From Marisa cornuarietis (taxonomy: Eukaryota > Mollusca > Gastropoda > Architaenioglossa > Ampullariidae), in the NCBI GenBank assembly GCA_004794655.1, contig SMMW01000622.1:620001-684000 (forward strand): 64,000 nt of DNA, in the 5' to 3' direction. The notes under the pieces are model-generated. The model was not told the DNA's origin. It saw nothing but the letters and a program-made list of their open reading frames with translations, and did not search any database. A program made the position numbers and the translations under genes. Shown here in pieces: positions 26,501 through 38,500 of the stretch. Position 1 is the first letter of the stretch, and every line of letters starts with the position of its first letter.

Positions 26501-29500
26501 AGACTAGATTCACATTAGACAATGACAATGACCAACTTTATTTGTCCCAGTGGGCAATTTGAATATGGGAATGTGCTCTAGTTCAACAATGAATGGAAAA
26601 AGAAAAAAAAAGTGGGCAAGTAACATGTATCATATATATATATAGATAAAAAAAACTTACAAGGAAATCAAGTATACACATACAACATCACACATGCACA
26701 CACACACACACCACTGACAGCTCATCTAAGATTAAGCAGCTGGACTGCAGATGGCACAAATGATTTTAGGTGTCTGTTACTCTTACATATAGGCATGGCA
26801 CTAGTGGTGTGGCACTGTTGTGTCATTGCCTCCCGCACCATGAGCAGTAGCTACTTAAACTACCAACGAGCAAAAAACCAGAACCGAAGTGAAATAAATG
26901 GTACAAAAAGCAAATTATCAACACACATGGGCACTGAAAATGTTTAAAAAATGATGAAGCTTAAAAGAAATGCTTCACACAAGGATAAGAAAAAATAGAT
27001 GCAGATGGTTATACTGACCGTACTGTTAGATACTTGGCTGGCCAAGCCACATATGCACTGCAGTGTGGAACTAAAGAGAAACAAAATCTAGAAAGGCCTT
27101 TTTGACAGGGAGGACAGCAAACAGTTGCCACTCAGTCCTTTGTCTTTTTTCTACATGCTTATCCACCCACCATGCTGTGCTCTAGATAGATGCCTGTCAA
27201 TGAAGACACATACCTTCCTGTTTTAACCTCTTTTTGTGTATAATATTAAATGTATAATAATGCATTGAGAACAGAAGGGGGTTATTACCTCAGATTTGGG
27301 GTAGTAGTATATTGTACTGGCAATTTATCCCAGTCATTTGAAAAAGAGTGCACTCTTGTAGACTTTTACAATGTTGAGATACAATCAGAATTCATTTAAC
27401 AGAATTGCCATATTCTACACCATTTTCTTTAATCGAGCAGTCTTAATTTCACATCTGTAGTGTTTTGTAACCTTCATATGTTCATATTCCATATGAAGAT
27501 TGCACTAGAGAGACTTGTTATAGAACTTGACTAATTAATCTCAGTACACATAATTAAGCCCTAAATAGCCATATGCTATTATTTTTTTTATCATCTTGGC
27601 TTAATAATTGCAGGTAGCATTGCTGTGTGGGTCTCCAGGGCTTGGTAAGACAACTCTTGCTCACATTGTGGCCAGGCAAGCAGGCTACAACGTAGTGGAA
27701 ATAAATGCTAGGTAATCACATTGAAAACAAACAGGCTTTGTTAAAATGGTATCTATATGGCAGAACAAGAAATTCAGGTAGATGGACCACTGGATTAGAT
27801 CAAGGTGAAAAGCTTATTTATTATGACATAATGTACTTTCCATTGACGCCCCTAGCCTAAGAGGTAGTTTGTGAAGTGTTTATTATATTTTAATTTTTTC
27901 CATCATATCTTTTTGGTCATTGCCATATATTTTGTCATTCTTTTTCAGTGATGATCGCAGTGTTGATGCCTTTCGGAACAGCATAGAGGCAGCCACACAA
28001 ATGAGAGCTGTGATGGGGGCTGACCCACGTCCTAATTGTCTTATCATTGATGAGATTGATGGAGCTTCTCAGGTGCGTTAAGGGATTTGAAAAGTATTTT
28101 TAAGTTAAATTCCTTTAAACTTGCTTTGTATCTTTTTCTTTTTTGTTGAGAATAGAAACCAACCCCTCCCCATGTTCACATCTCCCCTCCCCCTTAAAAA
28201 AAAAACAACTAGAAGCTACACATGATTTCCACTTGGTTAATTTAGCTTTCTTTAAAGGAGATACGACAGCAGCTGTATAATTAGACTAACATTTCCTGCA
28301 GGCCTAAATAACAAAATATTTGGTTTGATTTTTGTAATAAAGGGATACTTGATGATTTTAATTTTAGAGACATCTTTGCTTCCTTTTGGGTCAATACTAA
28401 GGAGGTGAAAGAGCATTTCTTAAACTATTAAATGTTATACTCTGTAATAAGTATTTTCTTTTGTAGTAAGAATGAAAAAAGAAAGTGACTTGAATGGAGA
28501 GTTATGATCATATTTGATCAGGAAGCATACATTTATTTAAAAAAACTTAGACACTTACACAAAAAATATACAAAATAATTCAGTTTTGTTATTGGCCATA
28601 TAGAGGTAGAATTCAAATAATACCTTTAGGTTGGCATTTTCGCCTTTTTTTGTATCCATGTCAAAATGAGTAGTTAATAGCTGTCTCATGGCAGTAGTAT
28701 GTCTAAAGTCCTCCTACTTTCAGGTAGAACAAACTATCAGACTGAATGCTTAATTAGTGGTTAAGAAAAGCTGTTCATGACAAAATAATTCCTGAAATCA
28801 GCAAGGGTTTTATGCCTTACTTTTCTTGCTCTAGGATGGGGATTTTATGCAACCATCAAAAAAGAAAAAATGCAAGAAACATTCATCTGAATCAGAGTTT
28901 AGTGCATACATATGCAAAATAACTAGAGTGAGTTGAGTGTATCACTTGTCATGAGCCCCATAACAGTCATATGCTCAAACATGGACTTATGAATGATATC
29001 ACAAATTTAAATTAAGGTTCCTTCCAGACAAAACAAATACACACACACACTGCATTTTGTACCGATCATGCATTTGTTTAATACTGTGCATGCCAGATAT
29101 AATCAGCCTGAGCATGAGCCATAAGAAACTGCAGACATTTAAACATGTGGCTTATGCATTGGCTACATCAGACATTTAGTTCTGTCCTGATAAAGTTATT
29201 ATCACTGGCGATTTTGTTGTTGTTGTTTTGAACTGTGTGTTGAATGAATGCTAATGACATAGAAATCTGTCATATTAGCTACTTTAATTGTTGATAGGCA
29301 GCAGTGAATGTGCTGCTTGGCATCTTGAAGCAACCAGAGAACAGCACAGGTAAAAAGAAGAAAGATGTCCTTCTTCGTCCTGTCATTTGCATCTGTAATG
29401 ACCAGTAAGTGTAACTGTCAACTGATTGAAAGGAGATAAATTATGGAAAGGCTTACATTTTCTTGAATAACCATTGTAATTTTAAGGTAGTCCTTTAAAA

Positions 29501-32500
29501 GGAATCCCAGACACTTAATCCCCCGACACTTAATCCCCGACACTTAATCCCCTAGACACTTAATCCCCAGACACTTAATCCTCAAAATGAAATTTCAACT
29601 CAAACAATTATGAAGTGAATGAAAAATTTAATTCAAATTCAAATAATTATTTTCATGTAAACATGAAAAGATGTTTGACAATTAAAATAATACTTAATTA
29701 CTACATTTATAACATTAGTTAAAGTTCATGTGAGCTATTAAAGTCAATCTTTTTCAACATTAAGATATGAAAAGTGTTGTTAATCAATATGACAGGTAAG
29801 CTAATGATCGAAGGTACAGAAGACGATCCATTGCCTCATATCGCTGTACAATGTTGCTAATTCTCATGGCCAATTCAGCCTACTTCTTCTTTGGACGTTT
29901 CTCTGTGCCGACGTATGACTGTAGAACATGCCTTGTGTAGCTGACAATCCTTACGTAGACCATCAAGGAATGTCCACATTGTTGGATGGTGACAGGAGAA
30001 GAGAGATTGGAGGGCATGATGCCAACCCTCCACAGCATAGTATCGCCTAGAGGGTAGATCGCTAATTGTGAACCCAGCGCACTTAGCCCGGACAATAGTG
30101 GTTGTTTTCCTTGCAGCAGATGGGCCGTCAGTGCCGAGCGAAGAAAGCAGACGATGGGGCGGTCTGCTCCTGGTCAGTATGGCCTTGGAACTGGCTGGTT
30201 ATGTTAGGGAGTCCACCTAGTATCGCCTAGAGGGTAGATCGCTAATTGTAAACCCAGGGCAACCCAGTCTTACCAGAGTTACCACGCGACACATTTCTCT
30301 TACGGTTATAATATTTCAAGTTCACAAAATAGCAGTTTTGATTGTTGTGTTGCAATTTGGGGATTAAGTGTCTGCGGAATAAGTGTCGGGGATTAAGTGT
30401 CCGGTCACCCTTTAAAAGATATTTTAATTTGTTTATTTGGTAAACTCACCATTACCAGTCATCTGTTAACCTCTAGGTCAGGTTAATTATAATTGTGAAA
30501 AAATGACCAAAATTTGTATATTCTTTAATAATTAGCAGCTAATGTGGAAGATGCAATGCTATGTAAAGATTTAACAGCTCTCCAAGGACTTACAAACTGC
30601 AGTAAAATTTTATTAAGACCTTCCATATTGTGAGGCCCCTCTTAGATAGGACCCAGAAAATTTCTCACATGTGTATTTTGCTAAATGAAGGTCATCTCTA
30701 TTATGACCACCTCTCCAACAAGACTTAACAACCGACAGTTAGTGCTTTGTTATGACTTTCAAAAGTTGCACATTGAAAAAAACAGCTAAGTACATTTTGA
30801 AATAGACTGCTTCTGGCCTAAAGTTTACCCTACATTATGACTTTCTGCACAAATAACGTGAAATAAAGTAAATACTTTTTGAAAAAGACTACTTGTTCAT
30901 TGGGTCACTAGTCATTTCAACCCAAAACCATAAGACTCTAGCCATATTGACCACCTGGCTGAGTTAAATTGACCCTGCCATGACTATTTATCATCCCATC
31001 TAAGACTACATTGTTCCAACACCGAAAGTGGAATTTATCCAGGCCCAAAAGACAATACTCTAATGACACTAGTAGCTATTAATGTTAAATCTTACCACCA
31101 AAACTATACATTGTTCAAATTCAGCCCTCATCTTACTAAACAAAAATGTACTCTTTTCAGTACACATTAAGGAACAAATCTCACAGTCCTGTATTTTTAA
31201 ACAATTTTTTAAAATAAATTTTGTTGTCATTTATTCTTTAGTTTTGCATTAAATGTATATGCGTTCAATTAACATCAAACTTTGTTACTGATCAGGCATT
31301 CATTTAACCTGGATATGAGTGATTTGACTTTCTGTGTCAGGACGATTTAATCATTGCAGAGCTGATTAGACTCATGCTGAAGGTCAATGAGATTTTTTGT
31401 CAAAGTGACCAGCCTCTTTCATTGTTGTCTCTTTAGCAGCACACATCAGTCAATTGTGCTTCATGAACGACCTTTTGCAGAAATCGCATGTTTATAAAAA
31501 CAAGATTATTGTGATGGACTGCATGTGCTCTGTTGTAGCTTTTGGCAGAAATCATGCTTTAATGAATACATATACTGTAGTGCATTTTAAAAGAGCATCT
31601 TCACTTAGCATGGTACATGTGAACTGATTGATTGCTCTTATTTGGAGAATTATTTCCCCTATAAATCTTCAAGTGCAACAATGGTGGAATAAGTAAGCAT
31701 GACCAAATGAAAGCAAAAACAAAACAGAAAAGCGTTATGATGTTTTTAACAGCTTTATTTTCAGCATTTTAATAAATAGGTGTTTCAAGTTATGGTTCCT
31801 GAAATGAAAGATTAGTCAATTTTACTAAGACCCTTTTCAGTTATGACCTGATTTTGGTGGGTGTTAGCAAGTCTTAATAGATAAGTTTCAATGTGTATCC
31901 TATTTTGTGGTGTAAAAGAGATCTTTACAGCAGTGGGCGATGAGCTTTAGGAACTTGACTGGAACTAATGTGTTAATATAAACTGTATTTCACTAACACA
32001 ACAAAGTAGGGAAAAAGAGATTTAACATGAAATATTATGATACATTTGGATACATTTTTAAGATGCAATTATTTGTAGATATGCAGCAGTTCTTCGACAG
32101 CTCCGACAGCAAGCTATGGTGATTAATTTTCCACCCACAGAACCTGTTCACCTAGCCGCCAGACTATTAGAGGTATGTACTCACTGAACCTGACCAATGC
32201 TTGTTGTGGCAGGAAGCACGTGACTCATCTGTCACCATCTTTAAAGGTGAAAACGTGAAGTAGGGATATTGGGTCTAGCTTTTGAAAGAGCAGTAGTGGC
32301 AGTAATAATTAGTAACAACAGACAGTCCTAAAATATCAAAATTATAATGAGTCCTTAGTGGTACCAGAACTGTAATTGCTCATTCATGCAGGGTATTTCA
32401 AATGAAGCCTTAATGACTGAGGAAGGGCACTTTCAAAATCACTGTCTAAACACATATATGCTTTATATAGTGCATTGTAATAAATAAATGCTTTTTTCAC

Positions 32501-35500
32501 GCACCAAAGGAGGCAAATTTTTTTTTCAAATTCATCTTTTCTGTATTAAAGCATACTTCAGTTTCGAGAAGTATTTTTGCTCTGATCTGTTATTGAAATG
32601 TAAGCAATCAATGACTTGTTGATTACTTTGGGAAGAGTAACAGCAGAATAATGGAACAAACTGGATCTTGTGAGATTAACACAGACATTTTATATGAAAA
32701 TTTTGATATTTTAAAATACATAATTGTAAAGTAGTTCAGTATAAAAATTATCTTTTGGTTTATTTTAGATAAGGAGATGGCAGTGGTCTATTTAAGGACA
32801 TTGTTATATGTTGCATTCCTTCACAGTGGACTAGATACTGTTTCTAAAGATGTAATTTAAGTCATGTTTTGATTGTTCTTTGGACATGATGATGACTGCT
32901 ATAAAGTTTTATTTAGAACAAAAATCACTCTTATTTATCAGGCAAATAAAACATATGTGTTTGCAAGTTCATGTATGTGTCCATGCATGTGCAGTCTTAC
33001 ATGTGTGAGTGTTGGGTCCCTCATTGCAGCACATTTCTTGTTGTTGGTCATTTGGCCAAAATAGAATCTTAACCTTATCTGTAATGTTAGTTGTCTATGG
33101 TATTCTTTGTTACACAGATTGTGAGACTTGAGCAACTGAAGGTTGACTTGACATCTCTTCTTGTGCTTTGCAAACGCACAGAAAATGACATCCGCTCCTG
33201 TCTTAACACACTTCAGGTACTCAAATATAAAAGAAAATTTTTTCCACTTAAAAAAATTATGTTGAATCGTTAATTGATGTCAATTTGTCTTACATGTATT
33301 TTTTTAATGAGAGGGAAAGGGACTGCATACTTGTTTCCCAGATATGACAACTACTTGGTAAACTTTTTTAAGCACTGTCACACATAGAACATTTTTTAAA
33401 CTAGGAAACATTGAAATATGCATCAGGTTTTTTTTTTCAATTCTTAACTTCTTCGAAATCCATATCCAGGCATGAGAACTGTCAGATGGTGATTTTCTTC
33501 CAAAGTTGTAAAACCCCAAACTCTTTATTTGAGACTAAGTCATGTTATGCCAATTACTCACTCACAGAAGCATCCTTCTTTTGATCTCTTTGGGTCCATT
33601 TTTCAATTTTGGATGTGTGGTGATTAGAATTTGGCCTTAATATATCATTTTGAAAATTTACAAAGTATCAAAGTTATTAAGAATTTATTGGGAAGTCGTG
33701 ATGTAGCAGTGGCTGTGGATAGATGCAGATTTTCCACATTAAGGCAAAAGCTTTTCCATGATAAGGGTGCGGAAAATGGAGGTTGCTGTGACTTGAAATA
33801 CTTGAAAAAACCCATAAAATTTCTTTATAATGATCTGAATGAGAGTGTAGTTTTAACAGCTGTTTTTAAACGAAAGTGGACAGCCAACTTTCCAACACTG
33901 AAAGAAAATCAACTTTTGAGTGTATCTTGTTTTTGTTAAGGATATACAGATAGTTCTGTAAATATGCACATGTCAGGCAACTGTAATTTTGACTGTAAAT
34001 CTGTTCTATATTTCTTAAAATTTTGAAAGTGAAGCTACATGTAATATAAAAGTAAGCCATTTCTGCACTTTTTAAAATTATAATCTTTATAGCGGTGGTA
34101 CTCTGGTAAGTTTGGTACTATTGTGATAGGTTGTGAATCTTAAATTTTTTAGCAATTTTTAGCAAACATTCAGCCTATGAAAAAACAGCATATGAATCAG
34201 TCTAAAGTATGAATAAATATAAAAGGGTAATGAGGTATTACAAATATCCTGTCAGCCAAACAGGTCATTGTGTTATAAACAGCAAGTATAAGATATTCCA
34301 CTTCATTGTAAAGCTAAACACTGTTCCTGCATGGTAGATGTCCCCTTGTCAGAGATTCCCATTTTTTTTAACACAGGGGCAGCGCAAACACTCTTATAAG
34401 ATGGACAACTTTGGGGTGGTGGTCAGGGAAAAGAGTGAAAACTTCCAACTTGGCAACAAATCCAATAAAACTATAAAAATATATGTTCTGTTTGTTTGGT
34501 AAGCTTTGTGCAATACTGTATTGTGTCAATGATGCATCAATATGTCCTGATGCAAAATACAATCGGTCATGGTGTTACATCTAACAGTCATTGAAAGCTT
34601 TCAGGTCAAGAAAGCTTTATTGATTTTGTAGTGTTGGCAGATTTGTATAATTTATGAACAACAATTAAGTCCTATTGATTTTGTGGTATTATTATTGTGA
34701 CAACTACATAAACATTCTTGATCTTATGAATAATCATTTCAATATATTGTTCATAGTTTGTACGCAAGAGACAGAGAGAGCTGACTTTGCACATGGTGCA
34801 AACAATGAGTGTTGGGCAGAAGGATAGCCATAAAACACTGTTCTCTGCATGGAAGGAAATCTTGACCATACCCAGGCTTAGGAGGTAATGTAGTGACAGT
34901 GATCTTAACTGGCATATAAAATATGTCACATGTAATAATGCTGTGGTGATCATTGTTTTTTAATACTGCTGCATTTATAATAATAACTATTTGTGTTTTT
35001 GTCTCTCCTCACAAAGGGATTAAAACCAAATTTGTGAATGTTTACATGTATACCAAACCACACTGAACATACAGCACACCCTTCACATGAATATATAAAT
35101 TAGTTTATGTGCCATAACACTGACCTTTACTTAACCATTTCAAAACATGTTTGCACCTCACTAGCTCTTTAAAGTTGTATTTCAAAATTTCATATTATGC
35201 ATTTAGAAAGAGATGCCTGTCCCGCTATTCTTTAGCTTCTATAATGAGGGTTGTCTTTGTTTCAAGTTATTCTTCTGTTTTCTATTGTCTTGCATTTTTT
35301 CCAGATTTGAAAGTTGTTTCCTGTTTTTTTATGGCTGTTTTAGAATCTTTGATCCATCATGCCTGATTTTTGAATATATATTTCTTACAAGGCCTTCTCA
35401 GGGTACATGATTTAATAGCTTTAATAACGCAATACCCAGATAGCAATGAAACATTTTATAAACGTTTTAAAAACGCTAACATAGTTGTAATAATGTAAAA

Positions 35501-38500
35501 GTTTGATATGAAACATTTTAGAATTTTAGAAACATTTACTGGAAAAACATTTAAAACTGAAACATTTTGCAAACATTTTAAAATAGTAGGAAACATTTGC
35601 AGAAAACTTCTTAAGATGTATGACGTAGGATTATGATGTAGTGAGTATGACCTAGAATGTATGACGTACAATGTAGTTTCTATGTCATGGTGTCTACATT
35701 ATCTTTTGAAGCCAGCGCAAAAACTGACTACCCTTCAACATTCAGAGGAAAACATCATGAAAAAACATAAATTGTTGCCCTACGAAAAAAAAGCTGTTTT
35801 GGTAGGAACATGGAGTATTAGAACTCCATGGAAGACGAGATGTGCACATGCTGTGAGAGGTTGCACTGATACATGCTTATGATTTTGGGCAGGTGGAAAA
35901 CAGTATAGAACATGTGGAGTATACAAGGTAAATGCTGGAGTAATACAATACAATACAATACAATACAATACCACTTTATTTATCCCCAAGGGCAATTCCA
36001 GAGTGCTCATACTAGCAGTAATACATACATGATATAAAGAGATAATACATACATATACATGATATAAAAATACATATACATAATATAAACGCTCACACAC
36101 ACACACACATTCCCAGCAACAATAATATAGTGGATATAGTGGTGACCTTAGGTCACCTCAGGCTAGTACGAGTTCACGGCCAGTCGAATTGATCAGGTGA
36201 ATGGCACGTGGAATGAATGAATTGTGGTGGCGATTGGTTTTGCATACAGGCATCGCGTACCTACAGCCAGACTGCATGAGTGAGAACTCACGTGCCAACA
36301 CATGATCAGAAATAGGATACAGCCGCGGTTCTCAACCTGGGGGGCGCGCCCCCCAAGGGGGGCGCAAGCTGCTGAAAAGGGGGCCGCAAAGGCGGTCATT
36401 TTCTCATATCTCATATAGGTATTAGTGGCTAAGGGGGGCGCGCGGACGTACCTTTATTCGTCTGGGGGGGCGTCACAAGTAAAAGGTTGAGAAACGCTGG
36501 GATACAGGATGCCTTCCTAAGGATTTGCTGATGACAGAAAGCTGCCAAGTCCCTCTGCCTGATTCCGTTGATCTTGAAACAGATAGTAACAAGGGAGACA
36601 AGACTATTCCTGTTCCCAAGGGAGAGGTTATAGAACCAGGAGATGAAAGAAAAAGTGATGAGACTTTCAATGAAGGACTGATAGAACTGAGTGAGGATGA
36701 CGGAGCTGACAGAGAAAGATTTGAGTTTCTGTATGAGGTACAGGCGTTGTTGACTTCTACGGAGGATCGTGTCAGTGTTGATGTCCCATTTAAGCTTGTT
36801 GTCGAAGATGGTACCTAAATATTTGTAGAGTTGACTACCTCAATGGCATCACCATGGATAGTACTGATGACTGTCTCAGGCTTGTTCACGCGAAAGTCAA
36901 ACATCATTTCCTTAGTCTTTGAGGCATTCAAGACAAGGAAGTGTTCGCCACACCAGCGGACAAAGTGATATTGATAAACTCAGGAGAAATGAGAATGAAC
37001 AATGTGAAGCATGTGTATGTTATATCTCAACAGATGTTGCAGATTAAAACGAAAAGTACCATTTTTTTTAAACCTAAAACCAGTTAGAAGAATTCGTAGA
37101 TAAGGTACTCAATGAAAACATGCTTCTTATAGTACTCAATGAAAACATGCTTCTTATACTGGATGTAAATGCCAAAGTATTTTACATTTAGAAATATCAA
37201 AAAGTGAGCAAGAGGTCTTGGCCAGTTTAATGGAAATGAACCACAAGTGAACTCATTACTGGAAGAACATTTTTCTCTTAAAAAGACTGCTGCTTGGCTA
37301 CTTGGGTATTATCTGATTAAGACAGAAGAAAATGATGCCTTGAGGGAAAATCAAAAGTATGTTGACTGACAATGACTCAATAAAAGAACTGCTGAAAATA
37401 ACCTTCAAGGAAACCTCAATACTGTGGGAAAAGTTGAGTATACTGGAGTATGATTAGCCAGACAGAGGCACAGAAAAAGCCATCCCAGCCAGTCTATATG
37501 AAGCCTAGAAGACCTTTGTTACATTTAGCAGAGCTCTTTATCCCTATGATTTGTCCATTTTGTTTTTATAGGAAACAAATCAAAATATGGAAACACAAGT
37601 TAAAAAATATTTTATAAAAGAGAACTCCATAATTAGAGACATTGATAGCCTTTAGCAGTAAAGAAGATAACTGTACCTACATCACTGGGGTTACGATAGC
37701 AACACTTCATAGTCGGCAATGACACTGTGTCCTACAAGAAAAATCAGAAACACACAAGCTGTGAATAAGACATTTGAAGTGCATCTATCATTTTTTTTTA
37801 TAAGAATCAGCCACAAATCAAGGTAGAAAGAAGAGGTTCAGCTTTGGGTAGCCAATGCTGAATAAGTACTATGGTTTGCATCATTGCTCTGTATGTGAGC
37901 CACAATTTCTAGTGTTTTCATATTTTTTTATCCAGTGCCCAGAAGTTGCAGTCATACATTTGTGTAGTCATAAATATTCTATTACATTCTACGCAATAAG
38001 AGACTATGGTTGTGGAATGTTGTGATCATTTGCTTTTACTATTCATATCTTTGACAAGAAATATCTCTAGTAAATGTGAAAATAATTTTACAAATAGATT
38101 TGTCTAGTATTTTATAAATAAGAAAAATTCATCTTGTGTGATGTTGCTGTTAAGCACGCAACAGACTTTGCAAAAAAACTATCTGTAAATCAAACATTTC
38201 ACGTTCTGTGTCTTAAAAAATATCTATGCGTGTTCGTATCTTTATGGTTTTGGTATTTTCCTTTACACAGCGTGTGAAGACTTGAGTATACAGTAAAACC
38301 TCTGACCAGCGAACACTTGCCATCTCAGGGCACATTTTGTCAACATGGTTTGACTTTCAATACAAAAAAGCTCTGAACAGCAAGCACCTGCTAAATACAA
38401 CCTGAACCACAAGACATTGAGCACATTAAAAAAATATATTCTCTTAAAAATGATGTGGGTGTGAGTGTGCACTTGGGTTTTGTTGTTAAAAAAAAAAGAT

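Larger units (their letters stand above)
29405..32078. other. CHTF18 intron 11, with two DNA transposon remnants
   Basis: Contains the MULE remnant at 29.5-30.4 kb and the palindromic family P region at 30.6-31.9 kb. Acceptor is atttgtag at 32078. Confidence 0.7.

Noticed and set aside
29520..29580. CRISPR-like array of five short repeats
   Set aside because: Units are adjacent without spacers and are mirrored at the other end of a transposon, so they are terminal repeats in an animal genome.
33631..33939. 102-residue + strand frame inside the interval lacking the exon
   Set aside because: No similarity to CTF18, no proper splice sites of the required phase, no protein-like motif.
36525..36818. 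Open + strand frame, acidic, 97 residues
   Set aside because: It is the complement of the family A LINE reverse transcriptase on the minus strand.
37225..37370. Candidate exon starting F-N-G-N-E-P after an AG, considered as the missing CHTF18 segment
   Set aside because: Lacks the V-W-Q motif, has no donor giving the required 3n+2 length, and does not resemble the family.
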